Below, piece by piece: positions 42,935-52,613 of a stretch of DNA of 62,084 nt; position 1 is the first letter of the stretch, and each line of letters begins with the position of its first letter. The stretch covers positions 1 to 62,084 of the IMG/VR virus record IMGVR_UViG_3300032267_000768. One strand, written 5' to 3'. The stretch is from a virus. The position numbers and the translations under genes are program-made. The notes under the pieces were generated by a model. It was given only the letters and a program-made list of their open reading frames with translations. It was not told where the DNA came from and did no database searches.

Positions 42935-45364
42935 TTAAAATCCAAAAATCTTACCTATACTTCTACCCACTGTGGCTATGGTTGACCCTATTTGATTGCC
43001 CACCATTCCCACCACACTTCTAACCTGTGTCACTGCTGTTATACTAGACCCCATCACAGATTTATAAACGTTATTTACAATATTTACAGATCCTAATGCA
43101 CTGTTTAATTGGTTCACCCCTGGTATTTTATTTTGTACCGCATTCAAAGCATTGTTTCCTAGTTGGCCTAGGGCATTGTTTCCTATTTGTGTGAGATTTC
43201 CTAAAGAGTTTACTCCCAGTTGGCTGAGATTTCCTATGCCGGAGCCAACCCGATTCGCAAGTATGTTGCCTGCGCCGGTGCCGCCTAATATTTTGCTTGC
43301 CTGGTTCAGAACATTGCCTGCACCTAGTTGGCCCAACACGCTGTTGGCCTGGTTCAATATATTGCCTGCCCCTGTGCCACCAAGTACATTGCCTGCTGTA
43401 GTGAATACTCCTTTTCCTGAACTTAGATCGTTTATTACTCCTTGCACTGATCCTGTCAACGCCTGTCCTAAATTGCCCGCACTGTACAAAACTCCTCCTT
43501 GATTGACAAATACTTGATCTTTTAATAAGTTGATTGATGATCCAGTAACAGATTCAATAGTTTGTTTAATAGTAGAACTTACTCCTTCTGCTATTGGAGA
43601 TATCGAAAAAGGTCCATTGTCTGTTAAATTATATCTTTTATTGTAATTTTTAGTAAAATCTTCTGCTACTGATTGTAATTTTTTTACATCTGTCACAGCA
43701 ATATCTTGTTTGCCCATATAGGTTGCTAAGTATGCTTGGAACTGTCCGATCCTGCAGGTTGGATTATCACTGTCTCTGTTTAATTGTGCGAGGAATCCCA
43801 CCGTGCCTGGCACGTTGCAGTCTGTGTCATCTTCTGTGCCCGCAAATGACACGATATCATCCCAGTGTCCAGGGAATGGCTCGTGTGTGGGCATACGTAA
43901 ACCTGACATGGAAACATTTCCATTGGAAACATTTCCATCCGTGGGAATTAATCCAGAACCTGATGTGGGATCATTTCCTTCTTGTGTCCACTCGAGTGGT
44001 GCGCTTAATCCTTTTTTTGTTAGATCTACATCGGGTTTGGTTTCTCTCAATGTTCCCGTTCCGCTGTCGTCATAGAACACTGTTCTTTCATATGAGGCTA
44101 TCATGTCTGGACTGCCCGGAATACTGTTGAAATGTATTTGTTTGCCTGTTAAATGATGCTGATCGGTTGCCATATGCAATTGCGTCATACCAGCCGAGGT
44201 TATGATTGATCCTGTTAATGCTTTGTTAGTAAATGATCCTCCGGATTGAATTTGTGTGTCAGTATCAGAATACGTTTGAATCATTCCTCCATCAAGCACT
44301 AGTTTATTCATCGCACTTAATTTAATCTGTCCTTTGGCAAACATGTTGATATTGTTATCGCTGTGTAGATCAATATCGCCCACTGCTCGCAATGCTACAG
44401 TGTGTCCTGAATAGATATCAATAGCACCGTTGGCACTAAACTCCATCCAAACATTGCCTGATGCATTGGCAAGATACACAACACCTTTGGTATCATGCAT
44501 TAATAATTGATGACCACTGCTGGTTCGTAGTCTAATTAATTCATTATTGCCTGCTGCATCTCCGTCATCCATCACGAACGTGTGCCCTGCTTCTCTCACC
44601 ACTGAGGTTTCGGGGTTTGCATCTGTGGGTCCTAATTTAAATTTTTTCTTGCTCTTTTTGTCTAATCTTCCCGGAGTACTGATTCCAAACACTGCACTGG
44701 GGCTTTCTCTCCTAGCAGAACTAGTGGTTGTTCCTCTCACAGTATCTTTTATTAATCCTTGTTTACGTAATGTGTCAGCAAAAGGATGAATGGGTTTCTT
44801 AAGTTTATCAAGACCTTCAACATTACTTGCTGCGGTCCATGTGGTTCTATTAACTTCTGAAACTGGTACTTCTTTGGTTCCGTAGACCATTTCTACGGTT
44901 CTGGTCGATTCGAATCCTTCATCTGATGACATAGCAGTATGAGGGCTGGCAGCAATACCTGGCACCATGTGATTGGTGTAAGGGTCTTGCACACAGCCAA
45001 ACCAAAATCCTTGAGATATTTTTCCTTCTACAAATATCACTAAAACTCTTGTGTCAATGTCCGGTGGTACCATCCACATTCCATAACTATGAGGACTATC
45101 ATCAAAATCATAAGGACTGGTTTTGGTTGTTGCACTAGGACTTTTTGCACCGTAAAAGGGTGTTGAGTATTTTACATCATATAACATACTGGAAGGACCT
45201 TCATCTGTGCCTGATAGACTGGGAATCATAACTCTTAGTCCGCCCATTCTAGTTTCATCAACATTATCTTTAACAATGCCGATGTATGGGCCTGGATCAA
45301 TTTCAGTATAGGTTGTGCTCCTAAACTGTTTTTCTGGTGTTGATGCGTCTCCGTATATGGTCAT
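42935..45364 (-). CDS. gp5: Baseplate central spike/hub protein gp5 (no lysozyme domain)
   Basis: 809 residues from the ATG at 45364 (MTIYGDASTP); the frame extends 31 codons into the previous gene but those codons belong to that gene's overlap. Residues ~20-120 form the OB-fold (YIGIVKDNVDETRMGGLRVMIPSL, SQGFWFGCVQDPYTNHM). Residues ~240-400 carry the spike beta-helix pattern (GHQLLMHDTKGVVYLANASG, NINMFAKGQIKLSA). The T4 lysozyme insertion is absent. The C-terminal third is a Gly/Asn/Leu-rich region with an imperfect 16-residue repeat (LGGTGAGNILNQ, LGQLGAGNVLNQ, LGGTGAGNILAN). It is expected at the tip of the tail tube, piercing the outer membrane. Confidence 0.85.
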   Translation of the reverse strand: MTIYGDASTPEKQFRSTTYTEIDPGPYIGIVKDNVDETRMGGLRVMIPSLSGTDEGPSSMLYDVKYSTPFYGAKSPSATTKTSPYDFDDSPHSYGMWMVPPDIDTRVLVIFVEGKISQGFWFGCVQDPYTNHMVPGIAASPHTAMSSDEGFESTRTVEMVYGTKEVPVSEVNRTTWTAASNVEGLDKLKKPIHPFADTLRKQGLIKDTVRGTTTSSARRESPSAVFGISTPGRLDKKSKKKFKLGPTDANPETSVVREAGHTFVMDDGDAAGNNELIRLRTSSGHQLLMHDTKGVVYLANASGNVWMEFSANGAIDIYSGHTVALRAVGDIDLHSDNNINMFAKGQIKLSAMNKLVLDGGMIQTYSDTDTQIQSGGSFTNKALTGSIITSAGMTQLHMATDQHHLTGKQIHFNSIPGSPDMIASYERTVFYDDSGTGTLRETKPDVDLTKKGLSAPLEWTQEGNDPTSGSGLIPTDGNVSNGNVSMSGLRMPTHEPFPGHWDDIVSFAGTEDDTDCNVPGTVGFLAQLNRDSDNPTCRIGQFQAYLATYMGKQDIAVTDVKKLQSVAEDFTKNYNKRYNLTDNGPFSISPIAEGVSSTIKQTIESVTGSSINLLKDQVFVNQGGVLYSAGNLGQALTGSVQGVINDLSSGKGVFTTAGNVLGGTGAGNILNQANSVLGQLGAGNVLNQASKILGGTGAGNILANRVGSGIGNLSQLGVNSLGNLTQIGNNALGQLGNNALNAVQNKIPGVNQLNSALGSVNIVNNVYKSVMGSSITAVTQVRSVVGMVGNQIGSTIATVGRSIGKIFGF

Positions 45365-45371
45365 ATGTTTT

Positions 45372-47516
45372 TTAATTAGTAAATCCTTCAGTGTCAGTAA
45401 TATTTGGACTACTGTTTCCTGTAGCTTTAGCTGTAGCTTCTGCTTTCTTTTTTTCAATTATTTTTTGCATTTCACTAAGTGATGCAACTGATGTCATTTC
45501 TTTGCCTTGATTGTTAAATCTAACCAAATCTAACACTTGAGTAAATTTTCCTCCATCAAAAATACTGTCTACTGATACTACTTTATATAATCCGCTAAAC
45601 ACAATATTTTCTAAGTTTTTAAAATTCATTACACTTCTTTTTTCATCAATATCTGTAGGGAATCTAAAGTCTAGTGTAACAAACGGTTCTGCTTGATCAA
45701 AATTAAAACAACCTAAATCTTTATCCCATGCTTTGCCACTAAATGAAGAAAAATCAGATGACGTGTTTGAACTTTTATTTTCATAAGGCAAAGCAAAATC
45801 TTGTCCTATAAATGCAGGATCACCCAGTATGGTCATTTGTACATTGACCATATCTCCCATAGGTGATGTTAGATATTCATAAAATTCATCCACTTGCGTT
45901 TTACTAGCACCAGCACCACTAGATGGATCAGCTGATTTTGAATATGACGGATATCTACGTAAAGGTAGTGTTCCTTCTGGTTGATCTTTCACATAAGATC
46001 TATATGTTTGAACTAACTCTTGTAGGCTAAGGTCTTTGACTTGTTTTTTTGTAGTTGCATCGGCTCCTGTGCCATCGACTAATGCTGCTTGAAAGTATCC
46101 AAATTTATAATTTATTTTTAAATCCAATATATCATTGTTGGCACCAGTATAGATATAGTTGTATCTTTTTTTGACTGTCTTGCCCCATAATGGAGAAGCA
46201 CTTAGACCTGGTAGAGTAAAATTCATTACATGAACAGCATAAGGAATGATTGTATATGTAATTTTTTTTGGATGCATTCCTAAAATTGAATCAAATCGAG
46301 CTGTGTCTGTTTCAACGTTGGTTACTACTTTAAACCACGGTACATATGGTTCTTTGCCTGAAGATGGAGAATCTGCTTGAGCTTCCGTTTGATTATATTT
46401 GGACTCTTGTTCTTCTCCTACCTCCTGCCAATATTTTTTAACTATTTCTCCAATGTTTCTAAAACCGTCTGCTTGTTGTACACAATCGGTGATTACTTTA
46501 GCAATACTTTCGTTGGGTCTCACACTGATTTGAAATTTTGAGCCTAATGATCCTAAATTCCAGTTACCACTTCCGGTGTTCTTTACAGGTACATTTACAA
46601 TGTTTATTGCATAGGTGTCTTTTAATTCTCTCATTTTTCTTTCTATTTCTACATCTTGCATCTTGTTGAGAGTGTCGGCTAATCTATTCATTGCTTCAAC
46701 TAGTGTTTCTCCTGTTTTGGTATTAAAAGGAGTTTTCCAATTTGTGGATCCAGAACCTCGTATGTATAAAAACCTATCTGTCATTGCAAACTCTGTCCAA
46801 GGCACTGCACTCATTGTATAAATCGTTCCTCCCGCATTAATGTCCATCTCTGCATTGACGATTTTAATTGGCAATACTCTTTTTGTAACCACTGTTTTTG
46901 GATTTCCTAAATTATCATACCCACGAAATTCTAGTGTTAATAGATAGGGTGCATCTATATGATCCATAAATTTATTATTAAAGGCTGCAGCTTTTAATTT
47001 TTCAAATAATGTAACACCGTATGGTTCATGCAATACCATTTCTATTTTTGTAAAATTCATCATTTTTCTCTGCTCATTGGGTCTATGTATTCCGTTTATT
47101 TCTACTTTTTCAAAAAATATATCGTGTCCTCTTTTTAAAATTTCATTAGACGATGCTCTTGCCCTAATAATAGAATCTGTATGTTTATAATCAGTGTACA
47201 CCGTACCAGTATCTTCGGTATCTACTACTGTTTTGGCTCCTTTTACTGATCCACTTGCATTAAAAGAACTAAAATTGCCTTCTGTGCCAATACCAGAACT
47301 TTTGGCAATAATATCTCGTGGTTTATTTTTTGCTATCGATTGAGGTTTTTTTAAATCTTCTTGTGACAGTGCTGATAATGTCCAAACATAATTGTAAGAA
47401 GCATATTCATGCAACACATTTTTTTCTGCTGAGTCTTGATTATTCGAAGAAGTGTTGTTAACTGTCGCTCCTGTCATTGCAGGTCTTATGTCATATGTAA
47501 TTTCTTCGGAAGCCAT
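45372..47516 (-). CDS. Baseplate hub protein (gp27-position)
   Basis: 714 residues. ENVLHEYASYNYVWTLSALS-type N-terminal wording and a later HRPNEQRKMMNFTKIEMVLHEPYGVTLFEKL are familiar from the large structural protein that lies beside gp5 in marine T4-like phages. Its place between gp53 and gp5, and beta domains such as LLTLEFRGYD and VTLDFRFPTD, suggest it fills the gp27 hub role, where T4 gp27 trimers join spike to tube. Direct gp27 similarity is not evident to me, so the name rests on position. The C-terminal tail is charged and helical (SEMQKIIEKKKAEATAKATG). Confidence 0.6.
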   Translation of the reverse strand: MASEEITYDIRPAMTGATVNNTSSNNQDSAEKNVLHEYASYNYVWTLSALSQEDLKKPQSIAKNKPRDIIAKSSGIGTEGNFSSFNASGSVKGAKTVVDTEDTGTVYTDYKHTDSIIRARASSNEILKRGHDIFFEKVEINGIHRPNEQRKMMNFTKIEMVLHEPYGVTLFEKLKAAAFNNKFMDHIDAPYLLTLEFRGYDNLGNPKTVVTKRVLPIKIVNAEMDINAGGTIYTMSAVPWTEFAMTDRFLYIRGSGSTNWKTPFNTKTGETLVEAMNRLADTLNKMQDVEIERKMRELKDTYAINIVNVPVKNTGSGNWNLGSLGSKFQISVRPNESIAKVITDCVQQADGFRNIGEIVKKYWQEVGEEQESKYNQTEAQADSPSSGKEPYVPWFKVVTNVETDTARFDSILGMHPKKITYTIIPYAVHVMNFTLPGLSASPLWGKTVKKRYNYIYTGANNDILDLKINYKFGYFQAALVDGTGADATTKKQVKDLSLQELVQTYRSYVKDQPEGTLPLRRYPSYSKSADPSSGAGASKTQVDEFYEYLTSPMGDMVNVQMTILGDPAFIGQDFALPYENKSSNTSSDFSSFSGKAWDKDLGCFNFDQAEPFVTLDFRFPTDIDEKRSVMNFKNLENIVFSGLYKVVSVDSIFDGGKFTQVLDLVRFNNQGKEMTSVASLSEMQKIIEKKKAEATAKATGNSSPNITDTEGFTN

Positions 47517-47520
47517 GATC

Positions 47521-47820
47521 TTATATTCCTAGATCATTTTTAAGATTACTCAATTTAGGTAATTGAATAGTTCTTCCGGGAGCAAAATCATAAATTGGGT
47601 CTTCAATTACATCTGGATTTCTTTGAGCAAATACCCACCATAGTCTTGGGGTTCCATACAAGTCAAATGCTAGCAAGTCTGGCCTATATGCATATGTTCT
47701 TGTGATGGTATATGTGACATCGTCTGGTTCTGCCGTAATTGTGCGAGGCACTAAAAAATCTAAACTGATATTATTTTCGCTGGTATTAAAATATGGAGAG
47801 GTATTACTATATTTGGCCAT
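47521..47820 (-). CDS. gp53: Baseplate wedge protein gp53-like
   Basis: 99 residues. The sequence YRPDLLAFDLYGTPRLWWVFAQRNPDVIEDPIYDF is the conserved core of gp53-type wedge proteins, in which D-L-Y-G-x-P-x-L-W-W is the hallmark, and the ending with APGRTIQLP resembles the LysM-like tail of that family. T4 gp53 is longer, about 196 residues, so this is a compact version. It clamps neighbouring wedges to each other around the hub. Its ATG overlaps the end of the gp48-like gene by one base and it precedes the hub gene by four. Confidence 0.82.
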   Translation of the reverse strand: MAKYSNTSPYFNTSENNISLDFLVPRTITAEPDDVTYTITRTYAYRPDLLAFDLYGTPRLWWVFAQRNPDVIEDPIYDFAPGRTIQLPKLSNLKNDLGI

Positions 47821-48701
47821 TAAATGTATCCTATTCCGTTTTTATCATTTAATCCACCACTAATAAAATCACGCATATTAAATTTTTTAACTGATTCTCT
47901 AGAATAGATTGGTTGTAATTGTACTGTAACCTGACTCATTGTTGGAGCCCAAGAAGTATTTTTATCACTTAATAATGCTTGTGGTCCAATAAATGATTGT
48001 CTAACGTTTGTGCTCTGTGTTGTACAAATATAATCAACATCTGCTCTTAAATCCACGCTAAAATTTGTAACCAGTACTGGCACTTTATTAAACACATATG
48101 CTCCATACCCAGAAAGACTTAATATAGGGGGTGGGTTTCCTTTTAATGCATTATCGTCTCCCCCAAAAAACATTTTGGTTACTGATCTAAAGAAATGCAA
48201 CATAGCAATCCAATAGCGTGCATCTTCTTGATTCTGTACAGGAAATTCTCCTACCACTGTAAAACTAGGTATTTCACTGTGTGAGTAAGCATATGAAGGA
48301 TAGTTATTGTGAGTAAGATTCATAGCATTATAAGATGCCGAATGATTAATTATGATCGAGGGTGTTATTGGAAATGTAACTCCGCCTGTATCTGCTAATG
48401 GTCCTAGTATGTTATTTCTTAAAACTCCGCCGTCGTCGTCTCTGCCTGATTCAAAGAATATCGATTGTAAATCACTGTCTGTGGGTAAAACTACTTTTAC
48501 TCTAAAATCTTGTTTTTCGCTGCGTACAGTCCACTGTGCAGATCCACGCAGCTTCGTGCTGGCTTCGGCGCCTTTGTTTAATCCATTACCGAATAGCCTA
48601 CCTAGTGTACGATTAAAAATATTACCACCCGCATTGGATAGTACGTTGCCCAACGTGTTTGAATTAGAATTTTCTTCGTCAATATTAGGTTGTAAAGTCA
48701 T
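47820..48701 (-). CDS. gp48: Baseplate tail-tube cap gp48-like
   Basis: 293 residues. A low-complexity N-terminus with Gly/Asn (SNTLGNVLSNAGGNIFNRTLGRLFGNG) precedes a tube-type beta domain: WTVRSEKQDFRVKVVLP, FPITPSIIINHSASYNAMNLTHNNYPSYAY, FTVVGEFPVQNQEDARYWIAMLHFFRSVTKMFFG. This matches what is annotated gp48 in marine T4-like phages, the protein that caps the hub and starts tube polymerisation. Gp54 is the alternative in T4, but only one such gene is visible here. It is the first gene of the baseplate operon, 26 bases from a TATAAATA late promoter. Confidence 0.7.
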   Translation of the reverse strand: MTLQPNIDEENSNSNTLGNVLSNAGGNIFNRTLGRLFGNGLNKGAEASTKLRGSAQWTVRSEKQDFRVKVVLPTDSDLQSIFFESGRDDDGGVLRNNILGPLADTGGVTFPITPSIIINHSASYNAMNLTHNNYPSYAYSHSEIPSFTVVGEFPVQNQEDARYWIAMLHFFRSVTKMFFGGDDNALKGNPPPILSLSGYGAYVFNKVPVLVTNFSVDLRADVDYICTTQSTNVRQSFIGPQALLSDKNTSWAPTMSQVTVQLQPIYSRESVKKFNMRDFISGGLNDKNGIGYI

Positions 48702-48726
48702 AAAAAATTTATTATAATAACAATTG

Positions 48727-48734
48727 TATTTATA
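48727..48734 (-). promoter_or_regulatory. T4-type late promoter (TATAAATA) for the baseplate operon
   Basis: TATAAATA on the minus strand, an exact match to the T4 late -10 element, 26 bases upstream of the gp48-like ATG. It sits in the divergent spacer opposite gp55, whose product is expected to recognise it. Confidence 0.7.
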
Positions 48735-48803
48735 GGCATTATTTTAGGCGTACTTTATAGCTCAAAAACACCCAAAATGTTCAACAATTAAAGGATTTAA
48801 AAA

Positions 48804-49730
48804 ATGAAAAAAGTAAACTATCTAAACAATCGAGACTTATTGTCCGAAATTCACAAAAGTAAAAATACATATTGCTCATACGTTGCTCCCGAACACTGTC
48901 AATATGACATGATAGTTAATGATATTAAAAAAATTAACAATGCAAATATAGGCAAAGCAAGAAAAATACATGCAAAAAGACTCACTGCCCATGCATGGGA
49001 AATAGCCAAAAAGACAGGCAATAAAAGACTCAAAATGAGTGATTATGAGGTGTCTCCTAGGAAGATCAAAAAAACAGATCTAGTGTTTCGAGTAATGACA
49101 TTTGATCATATCACTACAGATAATGAAAGGAAAAAAAATCCTAAAACTCGAGCTGATCATCATACCAAAGTTAATTTTCCTCCTTTCCAACATTATAGGA
49201 TAGATGACAAAGGACAATTAATTTGTATAGGCAAATCACATTGGGTGGGTGGTATGAGCAACGGACATTTTTCTAATGATCACGGCAAGATAACTCCTAC
49301 TCTGGCAAATATGTTTTTAAAATTGGCAGAGAGATACAGTCAGCGTAGCAACTGGAGAGGATACACCTATGTGGACGAGATGCGTTCACAAGCATTGGTA
49401 CAATTAAGCCAAATTGGTTTACAGTTTGATGAATCTAAATCTGAAAATCCTTTTGCTTATTACACAGCAGCTATCACAAACTCATTCACAAGAATTCTAA
49501 ACATTGAAAAGAAGAATCAAAATATTCGTGATGACATATTAGAAATGAATGAGATGATGCCAAGCTATACTCGACAAGCAAAAAATGAGAGTGAGACTGT
49601 GTCAGCAAAGAGAAGAATGGCCACTCAAAATGGTGAGGTTAAAGTTTACAGCAAAGCCGCTCTAAAGGAATTAAACAAAGAATATAAAGCATCTGGAAAA
49701 TTAACAGTTGCAGAGTCTAAAAAAAAATAG
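48804..49730 (+). CDS. gp55: Late-transcription sigma factor gp55, N-terminally extended
   Basis: 308 residues; T4 gp55 has 185. The sigma-like core runs from about 163 to 242 (PTLANMFLKLAERYSQRSNWRGYTYVDEMRSQAL, NPFAYYTAAITNSFTRILNIEKKNQNIRD), equivalent to the region that binds the RNA polymerase clamp and late -10 box. The first 160 residues are an extra basic, mostly helical region (KARKIHAKRLTAHAWEIAKK) of unknown use. The C-terminus is lysine-rich (VAESKKK) and I see no clear hydrophobic clamp-binding end as in T4. The start follows AAAGGA by nine bases. It heads a plus-strand unit with gp47 and gp46 and diverges from the late baseplate operon it should activate. Confidence 0.88.
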   Translation: MKKVNYLNNRDLLSEIHKSKNTYCSYVAPEHCQYDMIVNDIKKINNANIGKARKIHAKRLTAHAWEIAKKTGNKRLKMSDYEVSPRKIKKTDLVFRVMTFDHITTDNERKKNPKTRADHHTKVNFPPFQHYRIDDKGQLICIGKSHWVGGMSNGHFSNDHGKITPTLANMFLKLAERYSQRSNWRGYTYVDEMRSQALVQLSQIGLQFDESKSENPFAYYTAAITNSFTRILNIEKKNQNIRDDILEMNEMMPSYTRQAKNESETVSAKRRMATQNGEVKVYSKAALKELNKEYKASGKLTVAESKKK

Positions 49731-49742
49731 TAAACTCAAATT

Positions 49743-50765
49743 ATGGCATTTTTTAAAAAAGCTGCTTGTTTCACTGATATACATTTTGGATTAAAAGGCA
49801 ACAGCCGAGTTCACAATGATGACGGAGAAGCATTCTGTCATTGGTTCATTGAGCAGGCCAAAGCACACGGTTGTGAAACCTGCATATTCCTAGGAGATTG
49901 GCATCATCACAGGAGTGCCACCAATGTCAGCACCATGAACTACACTGTCAGCAACATGGAGAGACTGGGCCGAGCGTTTGAAAAGGTCTATGTGATCATG
50001 GGCAATCACGATCTATTCTACAGAGACAAGAGAGAGATCAACAGCATGGAATACTGCAGGAACATTCCCAACATCGAGATCGTGAATGAGTGGTTACTGG
50101 CTGATGATGTAGCTATTATACCATGGATCGTGCATGACGAGTGGAGGAAGATACAGGATCTAAAACAGAGATATATTTTTGGACATTTTGAATTGCCTTA
50201 TTTTAAAATGAATGCCATGGTAGACATGCCAGATGTGGGCACTATCAAAGCAGAACACTTTGTGAATCAAGAGTATGTGTTCACAGGACACTTCCACAAG
50301 AGACAGATTAGAAACAATATACACTACATCGGCAATGCATTTCCTCACAACTATGCCGATGCTGGAGATGATGAGCGTGGCATGATGGTGTTGGAATATG
50401 GTGGACAGCCCAAATATATCAACTATCCCAACATGCCCAAGTATAGAAATGTAAAAATATCACAGTTACTATCTGATGCTGACAGCATATTGGCACCACG
50501 AATGTATGTGCGTGTGGGATTGGATATTAAAATTTCCTATGAGGAAGCCAACTTCATCAGAGAAACATTTATGGAAAAATATCAGTTGAGAGAATTACAA
50601 TTAATTCCAGAACAACTGGATCAAGCAGATCAGCCCATGGTCACTGTGGAAAAATTTGACTCGGTGGATCAGATTGTGATCAAACAGTTGGAAGCAGTGG
50701 ACTCACAGACCTATGATAAAAAAGTATTAATGGCAATTTACAATAATTTAGATGTTAACAATTAA
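49743..50765 (+). CDS. gp47: Recombination endonuclease subunit gp47 (Mre11/SbcD-like)
   Basis: 340 residues. The metallophosphoesterase motifs are in order: FTDIHFG (Asp12, His14), FLGDWHHH, IMGNHDLFY, and later FGHFELPY plus FTGHFHKRQ. Together they bind two metals and give the nuclease that, with gp46, resects DNA ends and helps degrade host DNA and prime recombination-dependent replication. The length matches T4 gp47 (about 340). It lies 12 bases after gp55 and its end overlaps gp46 by 14 bases, ensuring matched synthesis of the two subunits. Confidence 0.95.
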   Translation: MAFFKKAACFTDIHFGLKGNSRVHNDDGEAFCHWFIEQAKAHGCETCIFLGDWHHHRSATNVSTMNYTVSNMERLGRAFEKVYVIMGNHDLFYRDKREINSMEYCRNIPNIEIVNEWLLADDVAIIPWIVHDEWRKIQDLKQRYIFGHFELPYFKMNAMVDMPDVGTIKAEHFVNQEYVFTGHFHKRQIRNNIHYIGNAFPHNYADAGDDERGMMVLEYGGQPKYINYPNMPKYRNVKISQLLSDADSILAPRMYVRVGLDIKISYEEANFIRETFMEKYQLRELQLIPEQLDQADQPMVTVEKFDSVDQIVIKQLEAVDSQTYDKKVLMAIYNNLDVNN

Positions 50766-52545
50766 AGATCTCACAGTAAAAAACTTCATGAGCGTGGGCA
50801 ATCATACCCAAGCAGTAAACTTCGCTGGTAAAAATCTAGTGCTGGTTATCGGTGAGAACATGGATTTAGGAGGAGATGATGCTGGTGCTCGAAACGGCAC
50901 AGGCAAGACCACTATTATAAATGCCATCAGTTATGTGTTCTTTGGTGAAGCACTGACCCAGATACGAAGAGACAATCTAGTGAATAAAACCAATGCTAAA
51001 GACATGTTGGTCACTGTAAATTTTGAGAAGAACGGTGTACACTACAAAATTGAAAGAGGTAGAAAACCACAGGTACTGAAATTCTTTATCAATGAAGTGG
51101 AACAAAATTCCGGAGCAGATGGTACTGAAGATAACAATGAAGCACAGGGGGAGAATAAAGAAACACAAGAAGAGATTAATAAGTTAATTGGCATGACTCA
51201 TGCTATGTTTAAAAACATTATTGCTCTTAACACTTATACATTGCCATTCTTAGCAACCAAACAAGCCGAGCAGAGAGAAATTATAGAACAACTGTTGGGT
51301 ATAACTCTATTGAGTGAGAAAGCAGAACTGTTAAAAGAACAAATGCGAGTGGCTAAACTGGAGTTAGCAGAAGAAAAAATGCGATTAGATGCTATTCTAG
51401 TTAGTAATAAAAAAGTAGAAGAGTCTATTAAAACATTTGAATTAAGGAGTGCTGCGTGGCAGACGCAAAAGAATCAAGATATTGCAAAATTTGAATCCGC
51501 CATAGAAGAATTAGAACGAGTAGATATTAAAACAGAATTAGAATCCCATAAACGATTAGCCAAACATACAGATGATTCTAAAACGTTAAGAAACTTAGAA
51601 AAAGAGAAAAGTTATCATGAAGATTCATTAACCAAGGCTACTAAACAAAAAGAACAAACCGTAAAAGATTTAGAATATGCCGAAAAAGCCACGTGTCCTA
51701 CTTGTGAACAAGACTTACATGGAGAGAAACATGAACATCTTGTGGATGAACTTAAAAAAGATCTTGAGGAACAAACTCAATATGAACAAACATTATCTGC
51801 AAAATTAAAAGAAATACAAAGCAGCATAATATCTATTGGAGATTTGGGTTCTATACCAGACACATATTATGATTCTATCGATGAAGCATACAACCACAAA
51901 GGGTCTGTGGAAGATTTAAAACGACAATTGGAACAAACTAGCACAAAAGAAAATCCATACCAAGAACAGATCGATGAGTTAACAAAGAGTGCTGTACAAA
52001 AAGTAGATTATGTTAAAGCCAACGAAATGGAAGACTTATATAGACATCAAGAATTCTTGTATAAACTGTTGACTGCTAAGGATTCGTTTATAAGAACTAG
52101 GATTATAGAACAAAACTTAACGTATCTTAATCAAAGATTAGCATTCTATCTAACACAGGTTAAATTACCACACACAGTGGTATTCTTATCTGACTTGAAT
52201 GTAAGAATTGAAGAGCTAGGTCGAGAGTTAGACTTTGATAATTTAAGTCGAGGAGAAAGAAACAGATTAATTTTAAGTTTGAGCTGGGCATTCCGTGATG
52301 TGTGGGAAGGTCTTTACCAACAAATTAACCTATTATTCATTGACGAATTAATTGATGCAGGTATGGATATCTCTGGTGTAGAAAGCTCTATGGCAGTTTT
52401 AAAAGAGATGAGCCGAACCCAATCAAAAAACATATTCTTGATATCACACAAAGATGAGTTGATATCTAGAGTTAACTCTGTGTTAAAAGTGGTAAAAGAA
52501 AATGGTTTTACCAGTTATGCTAATGATGTTGACATTATAATTTAA
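50752..52545 (+). CDS. gp46: Recombination endonuclease subunit gp46 (Rad50/SbcC-like)
   Basis: 597 residues, near T4 gp46 (560). The Walker A motif is NGTGKTT at about 48-54, preceded by an acidic/glycine insert (GENMDLGGDDAGAR) usual in phage gp46. Long coiled coils (about 180-300 and 320-440) are joined by a zinc-hook-type CPTC at about 314-317. The ABC signature LSRGERNRL is near 497 and Walker B LLFIDELID near 526. It is the ATPase partner of gp47. The first codons overlap the gp47 end by 14 bases, and a free-standing promoter for the next gene begins just after its stop. Confidence 0.95.
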   Translation: MLTIKDLTVKNFMSVGNHTQAVNFAGKNLVLVIGENMDLGGDDAGARNGTGKTTIINAISYVFFGEALTQIRRDNLVNKTNAKDMLVTVNFEKNGVHYKIERGRKPQVLKFFINEVEQNSGADGTEDNNEAQGENKETQEEINKLIGMTHAMFKNIIALNTYTLPFLATKQAEQREIIEQLLGITLLSEKAELLKEQMRVAKLELAEEKMRLDAILVSNKKVEESIKTFELRSAAWQTQKNQDIAKFESAIEELERVDIKTELESHKRLAKHTDDSKTLRNLEKEKSYHEDSLTKATKQKEQTVKDLEYAEKATCPTCEQDLHGEKHEHLVDELKKDLEEQTQYEQTLSAKLKEIQSSIISIGDLGSIPDTYYDSIDEAYNHKGSVEDLKRQLEQTSTKENPYQEQIDELTKSAVQKVDYVKANEMEDLYRHQEFLYKLLTAKDSFIRTRIIEQNLTYLNQRLAFYLTQVKLPHTVVFLSDLNVRIEELGRELDFDNLSRGERNRLILSLSWAFRDVWEGLYQQINLLFIDELIDAGMDISGVESSMAVLKEMSRTQSKNIFLISHKDELISRVNSVLKVVKENGFTSYANDVDIII

Positions 52546-52548
52546 TTG

Positions 52549-52577
52549 TTGACTATCGCTTTTTTACAGCTTACAAT
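52549..52577 (+). promoter_or_regulatory. Sigma70-type promoter of the histone-H1-like gene
   Basis: TTGACT (52549-52554), a 17-base spacer, TACAAT (52572-52577). Transcription should start near 52584, leaving a leader of about 30 bases with AAGGAG before the ATG. It begins three bases after the gp46 stop codon. Confidence 0.68.
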
Positions 52578-52582
52578 ACAGA

Positions 52583-52598
52583 TGTATTAATTAATACA
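52583..52598. repeat. 16-base perfect palindrome at the predicted transcription start
   Basis: TGTATTAATTAATACA is self-complementary and sits six bases after the -10 box of the 52549-52577 promoter. It could be an operator for a dimeric regulator (perhaps the gene's own product) or a 5' hairpin that protects the message. Chance is possible in AT-rich DNA but 16 perfect positions are uncommon. Confidence 0.5.
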
Positions 52599-52613
52599 AC
52601 AAAAGGAGAATAC

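Noticed and set aside
43152-43420. DNA-level repeat array
   Set aside because: The repetition comes from the imperfect 16-residue protein repeat in the gp5 tail; it stays in frame and is explained by coding.
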